From Planctomycetota bacterium (lineage in GTDB: Bacteria; Planctomycetota; UBA1135; GCA-002686595): 42,761 bases of DNA. Shown piece by piece: positions 1 through 9,300 of this stretch (position 1 is the first letter of the stretch; every line of letters begins with the position of its first letter). A model generated the notes under the pieces. It ran no database searches, had not been told where the DNA came from, and was given only the letters and a program-made list of their open reading frames with translations. Both the position numbers and the translations under genes were made by a program. The stretch lies in the NCBI GenBank assembly GCA_020638835.1, contig JACKHV010000013.1:1-42761 (forward strand). Reading direction: 5' to 3'.

Positions 1-1448
1 CCGTACTTCTCTCGCGCGCGGCGGACTTCCTCTTGGAACACGAAGCCCGCGCGGTACGCGGAGTCGGGCCAGTAGTGCGCGCCGTGGATCGGCGGCTCGG
101 CGTCCATGCAGCGGCGGTACATGCGGCGCGCGAGGGCTCGGTCGCCTTCGTCTTCCGAAGCAGCGAGCAGCTCGGCGACGCTGAAGAAGTCCGGGATCAG
201 CTCGGTCTGCGCCTGCAGCACGAGCGGTCCGTTCGCGGCCTCGAACTCGTCGAGGTAGTCGACGAAGGCGCGTGAGGTCTCGAGCGGCGTGTCCGCCTCG
301 CGCGCGAGCGTCGCCAGCGACCGCAGGCTCTGCATGGCGGTCTGCGCGCGGGCGAAGGGGCCGAGCACCTGCGTCCAGCTGTCGTCGAAGCGTCGCACGC
401 CCGACGACCGGTACGCCCACGCCGCGAGGTGCGACGTCGCGACGGGATCCGCGAGCTCGAAGCGCTGGGCGTCGCCGTCCAGCCAGACCGCGGAGAAGTG
501 CGCGGCGCCGTCCGTGTCGACGCGGCAGATCTCGACCGGCAACGGGCCGTGGTCGTCGAAGTCGACGCGCGTCAGCTCGACCGCGCGAGAGTCGTCCGCG
601 ACGAAGCGCGCCTCGACGCGCGGACAGCGCCCTGCGCACGCCGCGTCGAGGAAGCGCGCGACACCGGCCTGGTACTCGCCGTCGTGCTCGAGCAGTCCGT
701 CCGGCGCGTGCCCGGTGCGCGGTTGCACCCAGCTCGCCGTGGGACCGCCGGCAGCTTCCGCGGCCTGCAGGTGCTGGACCAGCGCCGGATCCCACGCGCC
801 GCAGAGGAAGAGCGCGGGGAACTCGAGCGCGCTCGCGTTCTCCGTCGCCTCGAGGCGACCGGGCAGCACGAAGAGCTCGAGCCAGAAGGTCAAGAAGCCG
901 CCGGTCGCGCGCTTCAAGTGCGCGTGCGGGCTGGAGGCGTCCTCGACGACGATCCCCGCCAGCTCGGGATGCACCGCCGCGGAGCGCAGCGCGACGATCG
1001 CGCCCAGCGAAGTGCCGTAGAGGAAGACGCGCCGCGGATCGACGTCGCCGCGCGCGAAGACGTGCTCGAGCACGCGCTCCGTGTCGCTGAACAACGCGTC
1101 GACGCTCAGCTCGCCGCGGCTCTTGCCGTAGCCGCGGTAGTCGAAGAGCACGACGTGGTAGCCCGCGTCGTGCAGGAAGCGGTAGTAGGGATGGTAGAAG
1201 CTGATGTTCGCGCCGTTGCCGTGGCAAAGCACGACGGTGCGGCCGTCGCTCGCGGGGCTCGGCACGAACCAACCGTGCACGGACGTGTGCTTGCCGGTCT
1301 CGAGCTCGAAGTCCTCGAAGGCGAGGCCGAGCTCGTCGGGCTCGACGAGCCACTCGCTGCGCGGCACGAGGAGGCGCGAGCTGATCGAACAGGCCGGCGT
1401 CAGCGCGAGCAGGCCGACCAGGAGCGCGTTGCGGAGTTCAGCGAGCAC
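1..1448 (-). CDS. Alpha/beta-hydrolase lipoprotein, 3' end outside window
   Basis: The frame is open from a GTG at 1448 to the window edge (about 482 residues), so the C-terminus is missing. The N-terminus is a short hydrophobic stretch ending in LTPAC, a plausible lipobox, so the protein is probably a lipoprotein facing the periplasm. The body shows the alpha/beta-hydrolase order: a CHGNG oxyanion-type motif, the nucleophile elbow GTSLG (Ser147), an acid in GAWDP (Asp220) and His247 in TGHAP. The spacing suits a catalytic triad. A further region of 200 or more residues after the hydrolase core has no motif I recognise. The GTG start overlaps the end of the upstream EgtB-like gene by 11 nt, so the two are probably co-transcribed. 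The substrate is unknown; an esterase or peptidase of the 'serine aminopeptidase S33' type fits. Confidence 0.8.
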   Translation of the reverse strand, partial: MLAELRNALLVGLLALTPACSISSRLLVPRSEWLVEPDELGLAFEDFELETGKHTSVHGWFVPSPASDGRTVVLCHGNGANISFYHPYYRFLHDAGYHVVLFDYRGYGKSRGELSVDALFSDTERVLEHVFARGDVDPRRVFLYGTSLGAIVALRSAAVHPELAGIVVEDASSPHAHLKRATGGFLTFWLELFVLPGRLEATENASALEFPALFLCGAWDPALVQHLQAAEAAGGPTASWVQPRTGHAPDGLLEHDGEYQAGVARFLDAACAGRCPRVEARFVADDSRAVELTRVDFDDHGPLPVEICRVDTDGAAHFSAVWLDGDAQRFELADPVATSHLAAWAYRSSGVRRFDDSWTQVLGPFARAQTAMQSLRSLATLAREADTPLETSRAFVDYLDEFEAANGPLVLQAQTELIPDFFSVAELLAASEDEGDRALARRMYRRCMDAEPPIHGAHYWPDSAYRAGFVFQEEVRRAREKY

Positions 1449-2724
1449 AGGTGCGGAAGCCCGTCGGCACGTCGCGGCGCCAGGGCTGGAAGAAGTTGCG
1501 GTGCGTGTTGCGCGCGAGGAACGAGCTGGTCGACCACGCGCCGCCGCGCAACACCTTGCGCGTGCCGAACCACGGCTCCGAGTACTCCACGTACTGCGCC
1601 GGCGCGAATCCGGCGTACGGCAGGAAGTCGGACGCCGTCCACTCCCAGACGTTGCCGATCAGCTGTCGCAGCCCGAGCGCGCTGTCGCCGGCCGCGCACG
1701 ACTGCACGCTGCACGGTCCGCCGCCGCGCGCGTCGAGCACCGCGCGCGAAGCGTCCGGCGCCGCCTCGCCCCACGGGTAGCGCCGTCGCGCGCCCGACGC
1801 GTCGTACGCCGCGGCGACTTCCCACTCGAACTCCGTCGGCAAGCGCCGGTCCGCCCACGCGCAGTAGGCTTCGGCCTCGTACCACGAGACGCCCATCACC
1901 GCGTGGTCGGGCTCGAGCGGGACCCAGCGGTCGAACGCGCGCCGTTGCCAGGCGCCGCCTTCGCGCCGCCAGTCGCGCGGATGCTCGGCGGACTCGTGGT
2001 CGCGTCGCGCGAGCGCTTCCGCGTTCCACCAGCGCGCGTCGCGATAGCCTCCGTCGTCGACGAAGGCCGCGAATTCGACCTGGCTGACGAGTCGGCGCGC
2101 GATCCGGAAGGCGTCGAGCTCGACGTCGTGCGCCTGGCGCTCGTTGTCGAAGCTGAAGGCCTCGTCGCGCTCCGCGCCGACGCGATAGACGCCCGCCGGG
2201 ACCTCGGCGTCGCCTTCCGCGAGCGCGGCGTCGGCTCCGCCGCACGGACCGGGCGGCAACCAGGCGGGCATCGCATACCCGAGCGTCTGGCGCATGTAGA
2301 GGAAGGCCTCGGCGTGCATCTCCTCGTGGAAGAGGCACAGCTGCCAGAGGCTCGCGTCCTCGTCCGACAGCTCACCGCGCTCGAGCCGCGCGTGCAGCAC
2401 GGCCTGCAACCGCTCGAGGTACGCGAGGACGTCGCTGCGCTTCGGCAGCGGCAGGTCCCAGCGACGGTCGTGGATCACCTCCATCGAGTCGAACAGCTCG
2501 TCCGCGTCGGCGCGCAGACTCGGCTCGCCGTTCGCGCGCAGCAGGAAGCGCTCGTGGAACCAGCCGACGTGCCCGAGCTCCCACAGGAAGGGGTTCGTGA
2601 TCGTCAGCTTCTCGCAGTCGAGGTCGTCGTCGCACAGGTCGGCGACCAGACCGAGCGTGCGTCGTCGCAGCTCCGTGCTCCAGCGTGCGAGGTCCGCACT
2701 CGTGCGCGGGATCGGGCAAGGCAT
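1438..2724 (-). CDS. EgtB/SenA-family nonheme-iron sulfoxide/selenoxide synthase
   Basis: The product has 428 residues from the ATG at 2724; an in-frame ATG at 2769 would add 15 residues of unlikely sequence. The N-terminal half is a DinB-like four-helix bundle carrying WELGHVGWFHE (His52) and HEEMHAE (His133, His137), which match the three-histidine iron site of EgtB. The C-terminal half is a SUMF1/formylglycine-enzyme-like domain with GNVWEWT and KVLRGGAW motifs. Family members join a thiol or selenol to the trimethylhistidine side chain using O2, in ergothioneine or selenoneine synthesis. Classical EgtB usually reads HEQQHQEL at the iron site. The FHEEMHAEAF and HDRRWDLPLP motifs here remind me more of the selenoneine synthase SenA; that sub-assignment rests on memory. 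No egtD, senB or selD neighbour is present. Confidence 0.8.
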   Translation of the reverse strand: MPCPIPRTSADLARWSTELRRRTLGLVADLCDDDLDCEKLTITNPFLWELGHVGWFHERFLLRANGEPSLRADADELFDSMEVIHDRRWDLPLPKRSDVLAYLERLQAVLHARLERGELSDEDASLWQLCLFHEEMHAEAFLYMRQTLGYAMPAWLPPGPCGGADAALAEGDAEVPAGVYRVGAERDEAFSFDNERQAHDVELDAFRIARRLVSQVEFAAFVDDGGYRDARWWNAEALARRDHESAEHPRDWRREGGAWQRRAFDRWVPLEPDHAVMGVSWYEAEAYCAWADRRLPTEFEWEVAAAYDASGARRRYPWGEAAPDASRAVLDARGGGPCSVQSCAAGDSALGLRQLIGNVWEWTASDFLPYAGFAPAQYVEYSEPWFGTRKVLRGGAWSTSSFLARNTHRNFFQPWRRDVPTGFRTCAR

Positions 2725-2801
2725 GGCCACAAGGTACACCGGATCGCCGCGCGGCGTCCGCCCCTGCATCCCGGGCGCCGCTGCGTTACGCTGTCCGCGC
2801 C

Positions 2802-3512
2802 ATGGACCCGATCCGCATCCAACGCGCGCTGACCAAGTCGCTCAGCGGGCTCGAGTTCGCCCCGCCGGTGACGCACGTCTACAACCCGCTGGTCCACGCG
2901 CGCCGCTCCGCCGAGGAGTACCTGCGCCGCTACGCGAAGCCCGGCGTCGAGGCCGTCTGGCTCGGCATGAACCCGGGTCCCTTCGGCATGGCGCAGACCG
3001 GCGTGCCCTTCGGCGAGGTCGCGCTGGTGCGCGACTGGATCGGCATCGACGAGAAGGTCGACAAGCCCGCCGACGAGCATCCCAAGCGTCCGATCCAGGG
3101 CTTCGATTGCCCGCGCTCCGAAGTCAGCGGCCGCCGCGTCTGGAGCTGGGCCAAGGCGCGCTTCGGCGACCCCGACGCCTTCTTCGCGCGCTTCTTCGTC
3201 TGGAACTACTGCCCGCTCGTCTTCATGGAGGAGTCGGGCAAGAACCGCACGCCGGACAAGCTGCCCGCGGAGGAACGCGAGCCGCTCTACGCTGCCTGTG
3301 ACCTCGCGCTGCACCGCATGATCGAGCACTTGCGGCCGCGCATGGTGATCGGCGTCGGCAAGTTCGCCGAGAAGCGCGCGCGCGAGGCGCTCGCCGACCT
3401 CGACCTCGAGTTCGGTTCCGTGCTGCACCCGAGCCCGGCGAGTCCGCTCGCGAACAAGGGCTGGGAACCGCAGGTCGAGAAGCAGCTCGCGGAGCTGGGC
3501 GTCAGCTTCTGA
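2802..3512 (+). CDS. SMUG1-type single-strand-selective uracil-DNA glycosylase
   Basis: The product has 236 residues from the ATG at 2802. It removes uracil and oxidised pyrimidines from DNA as the first step of base-excision repair. The signature GMNPGPFGMAQTGVPFGE (Asn57 the likely catalytic or water-orienting residue) and the second motif HPSPASP with His209 identify family 3 of the UDG superfamily. The motif spacing and the ANKGW segment after HPSP are as in animal SMUG1. The protein covers the whole catalytic domain without the N-terminal extension of vertebrate forms. It is divergent from the EgtB-like gene (77 bp between the starts) and its last 11 nt overlap the convergent oxidoreductase gene. 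No Shine-Dalgarno is evident. Confidence 0.93.
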   Translation: MDPIRIQRALTKSLSGLEFAPPVTHVYNPLVHARRSAEEYLRRYAKPGVEAVWLGMNPGPFGMAQTGVPFGEVALVRDWIGIDEKVDKPADEHPKRPIQGFDCPRSEVSGRRVWSWAKARFGDPDAFFARFFVWNYCPLVFMEESGKNRTPDKLPAEEREPLYAACDLALHRMIEHLRPRMVIGVGKFAEKRAREALADLDLEFGSVLHPSPASPLANKGWEPQVEKQLAELGVSF

Positions 3513-4509
3513 GCCCGGCGAGCTCGTCCTCGAGCAAGCGCGTCACCGCCACGGCGTCCGCCGCCGTCGGCAAGCCCGTTCGGTCGCCCGAGCGCACTGC
3601 GCGCAGGAAGGCGCGCACTTCGCCGCGGTAGCCGTCGCCGGGCGGCAGGTCGCGGCTGACGCAGACGCCGTCCTTCACGCGTTGCAGCGGCGGGTCGCGC
3701 TGCAGGTCGTAGTCGAGCGTCGCGCGCTCGAAGACGGCGGTGTAGCCCATGCGGAACGGGAAGCCCGTGCCGTGGTCCCAGCCGCCCTCGGCGACGACGA
3801 GCGGTCCGTCCGCGCCGTAGTCGTAGCGCGTGACGACGTGGTCGCGCGTGCCTGCGCTGTGCACGCGCTGCGGAGCGCCGAGCGCCGCGAGCACGAGGTC
3901 GGCGTCGTGCACGTGCAAGTCGAAGACCGCTCCGCCCGCCGCGGACTCGTCGGCGTAGAAGCCGGCGCCCCAGTCGGGTCGCACCCCGAGGCGGCGCAGC
4001 ACGAGGCTCGAGAGCTTGCCGTGCCGTTCGTCGTGAACGGCTTCGAGCAGCGTGTCCCAGCCCGGCCAGAAGCGCATGCACATCGCGGGCATGCAGATCC
4101 GGTCGGAGGCGGCAGCGGCAGCGGCGTCGGCGAGGCGTTGCGCCGAGCTCGAGCTGAGCGCGATCGGTTTCTCGACGAGCACGTGCTTGCCGGCCTCGAG
4201 TGCCGCGATCGCGAGCGGCACGTGCGTCGGCGTGTGCGTGCAGATGCTGACGAGCTGAACGTCGCCGTCGGCGAAGAGTTCCTCGGGCGTCGCGTAGCCC
4301 GCGACCTCGGCCGGATCGAACAAGCCGCCCTCGGTCGCGAGGTTGCCGTGGTCGCCCAGCTCACCGCGCCGACGCGCGGGATCGCGGTCGCAGACGGCGA
4401 CGATCCGGTTCGGCTCGCCGGTCTCGCGCGTCGCGGCGTAGGCCCCGAGGTGCGTGCGCCCCATGAAGCCGAGCCCGACGACACCGACGCGCAAGGGCTC
4501 CGCGGTCAA
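3502..4509 (-). CDS. Gfo/Idh/MocA-family NAD(P)-dependent sugar oxidoreductase
   Basis: The product has 335 residues from a TTG at 4509 that overlaps the TGA of the upstream gene (TTGA). Another TTG five codons in is possible. The N-terminus is a Rossmann fold (VGVVGLGFMGRTH, then a VCDRD acidic turn), followed by the family's EKPIA lysine motif around residue 100. The C-terminal half carries FDLHVHDADL, where an Asp/His pair is typical of the sugar-binding active site. There is no signal peptide, so it should act in the cytoplasm, oxidising or reducing a hydroxyl of a sugar or cyclitol. Its translational coupling to a TIM-barrel isomerase suggests sequential chemistry on one substrate. The substrate cannot be read from the sequence. 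Confidence 0.9.
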   Translation of the reverse strand: MTAEPLRVGVVGLGFMGRTHLGAYAATRETGEPNRIVAVCDRDPARRRGELGDHGNLATEGGLFDPAEVAGYATPEELFADGDVQLVSICTHTPTHVPLAIAALEAGKHVLVEKPIALSSSSAQRLADAAAAAASDRICMPAMCMRFWPGWDTLLEAVHDERHGKLSSLVLRRLGVRPDWGAGFYADESAAGGAVFDLHVHDADLVLAALGAPQRVHSAGTRDHVVTRYDYGADGPLVVAEGGWDHGTGFPFRMGYTAVFERATLDYDLQRDPPLQRVKDGVCVSRDLPPGDGYRGEVRAFLRAVRSGDRTGLPTAADAVAVTRLLEDELAGLRS

Positions 4510-5336
4510 GACCCGTTGCCCCCGAGCTTCTCCACCAGCTTCGCGGCGCGCAGGATGTCGGCGACGCGCTCGTCGCCCGCCTCGCGCTCGATCATGCGGT
4601 CGACGGGACCGACGTTCTCGTTCAAGACCTCGAAGAAGCGCGCCCAGTCGACGGCGCCCTTCCCGACGGGAACTTCGGTGCCCCACTCGTCGGGCTTCTC
4701 GCTGGGCAGCGCGTCCTTCACGTGCACTTGCATGACGTGCGGCGCGAGTTGTTCGAGCGCTTCGTGCGGATCGCCCATCCCGTAGAGGATCATGTTCGCG
4801 GGGTCGAAGTTGACGCCGACGTTGGGACGGTCGATCTCCTGCAGCACGCGCAGCAGCGTCTCCGCTTCCTCCTGACCCGTCTCCAGCGCGACGCGCACGT
4901 CCTGCGCGGCGAAGGCGTCGGCGATCGTTCGGATGCGTTCGACCATCAAGCGCCGCACGAGTTCCTGTCCGCTGTGCGGAAGGAAACCGGCGTGGAAGCT
5001 GACAAGCTTCAAGCCCAGTTCCTTCGCGAGCTTCGCGCTGTCGACGGCCGCGCGCGCGTTCTCTTCCCAGTGTTCGTCGGGGCGCACGCCTCCCGTCTCG
5101 CGGATCGACGCGAGGCTGGTGTAGTCCTCGCCACGCATCGAGATCATCCCCGACGCGATGCCGATGCCCGACTTGTTCAAGCTGCGGGCCGTCTTGTCGA
5201 GGCTCCAGTCGCCGCTGCGCAGCGGATCGAGCGCCAGCTGGACCCAACGCAGCCCGCACGACCGCACGTTCTCCGCCAACTCGCGGGGACCTTGCGGGCG
5301 CAGCGACCAAGAACAGACTCCGAGGCGAACGCTCAT
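4506..5336 (-). CDS. Sugar phosphate isomerase/epimerase (xylose-isomerase-like TIM barrel)
   Basis: The product has 276 residues with no signal peptide and is predicted cytoplasmic. The barrel carries the usual metal ligands at strand ends: Glu152 (ALETG), Asp178 (NFDPAN), His205 (QVHVKD) and Glu250 (MIERE). This is the AP-endonuclease-2-like fold shared by IolE/IolI, keto-sugar epimerases and hydroxypyruvate isomerase, so the likely reaction is an isomerisation, epimerisation or dehydration of a (keto)sugar. It is the first gene of a two-gene minus-strand operon with the Gfo/Idh/MocA oxidoreductase. It diverges from the exported isomerase gene across 79 bp, which probably holds both promoters. 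Confidence 0.88.
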   Translation of the reverse strand: MSVRLGVCSWSLRPQGPRELAENVRSCGLRWVQLALDPLRSGDWSLDKTARSLNKSGIGIASGMISMRGEDYTSLASIRETGGVRPDEHWEENARAAVDSAKLAKELGLKLVSFHAGFLPHSGQELVRRLMVERIRTIADAFAAQDVRVALETGQEEAETLLRVLQEIDRPNVGVNFDPANMILYGMGDPHEALEQLAPHVMQVHVKDALPSEKPDEWGTEVPVGKGAVDWARFFEVLNENVGPVDRMIEREAGDERVADILRAAKLVEKLGGNGS

Positions 5337-5415
5337 CCCCCAGAGCCTAATCGCCGCATCGAGCCCGCGCGAGCGCTGTTAGACTCACGGTCCCCTCGCT
5401 CCCCACCGGAATCCC

Positions 5416-6339
5416 ATGACATCCCAACTCTCCCGCCGCGAGCTGGCACTCGCCGCGGCATGTGCGCCGCTCCTCGCGGGTTGCCGTTCGATGGCCCAGG
5501 ACTCGGACTCGTCGCCGCTCTTCCGCATCTCGCTGGCGCAGTGGTCGCTGCACCGCACCATCCGCGCGGGAGAGCTGACGGCGCTCGACTTCCCGCAGCA
5601 CGCGCGCGACGTCTACGGCATCGAGGCGGTCGAGTACGTGAACCAGTTCTTCGCCGACCGCGCCGAGGATCCGGCCTGGATCAACGCGCTGCGTCAGCGC
5701 GCGGAGGACGCCGGCGTGCGCAGCGTGCTGATCATGGTCGACGGTGAGGGTTCGCTGGCCGCGTCCGACTCCGCCGAACGCGCGCGAGCGATCCGCAACC
5801 ACGTCAAGTGGCTCGGTGCCGCCGCCAACCTCGGCTGCCACGCGATGCGCGTCAACGCCGCGGGCGACGGAGACCCCGCCGAGATGCAGCGTCGCGCGGC
5901 CGACTCGCTCGTGCAGCTCGCCGACCACGCCGTGGGGTACCAGCTCAACGTGATCGTCGAGAACCACGGCGGGCTGTCGTCGAACGGCGCGTGGCTCTCC
6001 GGCGTGATGCGCATCGCGGACCACCCGCGCGTCGGCACGCTGCCGGACTTCGGCAACTTCCGGATCCAGGGCGACGAGTGGTACGACCGCTACCTCGGCT
6101 CGCAGGAGATGATGCCCTTCGCGAAGGCCGTCAGCGCCAAGTCGCACGACTTCGACGCGGACGGGAACGAGGTCCACACCGACTACCGTCGGATGATGCG
6201 CATCGTGCTCGACGCGGGCTACCGCGGCTTCGTCGGTGTCGAGTACGAGGGCGACAGCCTGTCGGAGCACGACGGCATCGTAGCGACCCAGCGACTGTTG
6301 GAACGCGTCCGCGAAGAACTCGCGCCGGAGTTCGCGTGA
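5416..6339 (+). CDS. Exported lipoprotein-type sugar isomerase/epimerase (TIM barrel)
   Basis: The product has 307 residues. The N-terminus MTSQLSRRELALAAAC has a twin-arginine pair followed by a hydrophobic run ending in the lipobox LLAGC (Cys23), so a Tat-exported lipoprotein is likely. The mature part is a xylose-isomerase-like barrel with ligand candidates Glu182 (VENHGG), Asp211 (LPDFGN), His244 (AKSHDF) and Glu276 (VGVEYEGD). It resembles the many Tat-tagged 'sugar phosphate isomerase/epimerase' proteins of planctomycetes, whose substrates are largely unknown. The stop codon overlaps the start of the next gene in the arrangement TGATG, so the two should be translated together. Confidence 0.87.
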   Translation: MTSQLSRRELALAAACAPLLAGCRSMAQDSDSSPLFRISLAQWSLHRTIRAGELTALDFPQHARDVYGIEAVEYVNQFFADRAEDPAWINALRQRAEDAGVRSVLIMVDGEGSLAASDSAERARAIRNHVKWLGAAANLGCHAMRVNAAGDGDPAEMQRRAADSLVQLADHAVGYQLNVIVENHGGLSSNGAWLSGVMRIADHPRVGTLPDFGNFRIQGDEWYDRYLGSQEMMPFAKAVSAKSHDFDADGNEVHTDYRRMMRIVLDAGYRGFVGVEYEGDSLSEHDGIVATQRLLERVREELAPEFA

Positions 6340-9300
6340 TGCTCGCCCTTCCCCTGCTCGTCGGCGCGCTCTTCCCGCAGGACACGGCGCCCTACGAACC
6401 CTACGTCGCGCCGGCCTCGGACGAAGCCGAGACGACGCTCGCCGCCTGCAAGGTGCCCGCGGGCTTCGAGATCACGCTGTGGGCCGCCGAACCCCTGCTC
6501 GCGAACCCGGTCGCCTTCCACTTCGACCGCTTCGGGACGGCCTGGATCGCGGAGACCTTCCGCCTGCACGCCGGCGTCACCGACATGCGCGAGCACATGA
6601 ACTGGCTGCACGACGAGCTGTCGAACACGACGGTCGCCGAGCGCGTCGAGATGTACCGGAAGTTCGCCGGCGAGGACTTCCACGCGCAGTACGAGACGGC
6701 GCGCGACCGCGTGAAGCGCGTCGTCGACACGGACGGCGACGGCGTCGCGGACGCGGCGAACGTCTACGCGGACCGCTTCGACACGGCAGCAGCCGGGATC
6801 GGCGCGGGCGTCCTCGCCACGGACGACGGCGTCTACTACACCTGCATGCCGGACCTCTGGCTGCTCGCTGATCGGAACGGCGACGGCGTCGCGGACTCCG
6901 AGCTCCAGCTCTCCACGGGCTACGGCGTGCACGTCGCGCTGCTCGGGCACGACCTGCACGGCCTGGTGATCGGACCGGATCGTCGCCTCTACTTCTCGTG
7001 CGGCGACCGCGGCTTCAACGTGCTGACGCAGGAAGGCACGCGCCTCTACTCGCCACACACCGGCGCGGTGCTGCGCTGCGAGCTCGACGGCTCGAACCTC
7101 GAGGTCTTCCACAGCGGACTGCGCAACCCGCAAGAGCTGGCCTTCGACGACTACGGCAACCTCTTCACCGGCGACAACAACTCGGACGGCGGGGACCAGG
7201 CGCGCTTCGTGCAGATCGTCGACGGCGCCGACACCGGCTGGCGCTTCCACTACCAGTACGTCACGGAACCCGAGCTGCGCGGTCCGTGGAACATGGAGGG
7301 TCAGTGGAAGCCGTGGCACGCGGAACAGAGCGCCTTCCTCCTCCCGCCGATCGCGAACGTCACGAGCGGACCTTCCGGTCTGACGTACTACCCGGGCACG
7401 GGTCTCTCGCAGCGCTACCGCGGTCACTTCTTCCTGTGCGACTTCCGCGGGGCGGCGAGCTACAGCAACGTCATCGACTTCCCGCTCGTTCCGAAGGGCG
7501 CGGGCTTCGCGCTCGGCAAGGTCGAGACCTTCGTCGACAAGGTCCTCGCCACCGACGTCGACTTCGGGCCGGACTCGTGCCTGTACGTGCTCGACTGGGT
7601 CTACGGCTGGGGCATGACCGGCAAGGGCCGCATCTACCGCGTGCCGCCGGCCGACGAGGGCGAGCGCGAGCGGGCGCGCGCGGTGCAGGTGCTGCTCGCG
7701 GGCGACTGGTCGGCGCGCGGCGCGGACGAGCTGCGCGCGCTGCTCGCCCACGACGACATGCGCGTGCGCCAGGCCGCACAGTTCGCGCTCGTCGACCGCG
7801 GCGATGAAGGCCGCGAACGCTTGATGGACGCCGCCCTGAACGGCGAGACGCAGCTCGCGCGCTTGCACGGCCTGTGGGGCCTAGGCGTCCTCGCGCGGAA
7901 GGACCAGACGCTGGTCCGCGACCTGATGCTCTTCCTCGTCGACCCCGATCCCGAGCTGCGCGCGCAAGCGGCGAAGTCGGTCGGCGACGAGTTCGCGATG
8001 CCCGCGGCGGCCGAGGCGCTCGGCGTGGACTTCGGCCCGCAGCTGCTCGAGACGCTGCGCAAGTCCATCGCGGACGAGTCGCCGCGCATCGCGCTCTACG
8101 CCGCGCTCGCGTCGGCGCGGGTCGCACGAGAGCTCGACGTCCGGTCCGACTCTGTCGCGCGCGCCGCCGCCGCCCTCCTCGCCCGCGCGGGCACCGCTGA
8201 CCCGGTGCTGCGCCACGCCGGCGTGATGGCGCTGACCGCGAACACCTCCTCCGCCGAACCCGACGTGCTGAACGGCACGGACGACGGCGCGCTGTTCCGC
8301 GAGCTGGCCGCGTCCGACGACGCGCACGTGCGCATGGGCGCGTGCCTCGCCGCGCGGCGCCACGACTCGCCGGTCGCGCTGTCGCGCTTCCTCGACGACC
8401 CGGACGTCCGGATCCGCCGCGAAGCAGCCCGCGCGCTGCACGAGTTCGACAACCACTCCCGCAACCACTCGGCGCTGCTCGCGTCGCAGCTCGCACGCGC
8501 GGACCGCAACGATCCCACCTTCCTGCGCTTCGCGCTCGTCGCCAACTGGCGCATGGGCACGGAGGATGCCGCGCGGCGCGTCATGGAGTTCTGCGCCGAC
8601 GACGCGCGCCCGCTCGGCCTGCGAGGCGAGGGCATGCGCATGCTTGCCGAGTGGGAGACGCCCAGCGCCGTCGACCCGATCCACGGCGCGTGGTTCCCGC
8701 TCGTGCCGCGCGACGCCGAGGTGACGCGCGAGCTCGCGCTCGAGTTCGCCGCGCGCATGGACTCGGCGCCCGACGCCGTGCTGCAGCCGTGGCTCGGGAT
8801 CGTCGCGGCGATGCGTCTCCGCGAGCTCGAGTCGCGCGTCGCAGCGATCTGCTCCGACACGGGCCGCGAGAGCGCCACGCGCGTCGCCGCGCTGCGCACG
8901 CTAGAAGCGCTGTTCTCCGAGAAGTACCTCGAGTTCGTCGCCGCCGGCGTCGAGGGCGACGACGAGGAGTTCCGCGCGGCCTGCCTGGAAGCGCTGCCGA
9001 ACCTGCCGCGCAGCCAAGCGCTGCCGATCTACGAGCGCGTCCTCGCGTCGGGCTCCGTCTCCGACCGCCGCGCCGTGTACCACGCGCTCGCGTCCTTCGA
9101 GGTGGACCGCGCCGCCGAGTTGCTCGACGCCGAGCTCGCCGCGTGGCGCGACGGCTCGCTGCCCGCGGCGCTGCAGCTCGACCTCTACCGCGCGCTGCAG
9201 AAGCGCGCGCCGGAAGGCGGCGTCGAAGCACTCGTCGCCGAGCTCTGGCCGGAACGCGCGGCGTGGGGCCTCGCGCTCGAGGGCGGCAACGCCGACCGCG

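Noticed and set aside
3502..5336. A C-glycoside-cleaving (DgpA/DgpB/DgpC) operon
   Set aside because: The oxidoreductase and TIM barrel could fit DgpA and DgpC, but no DgpB-like small subunit gene is present, so the specific pathway is not supported.
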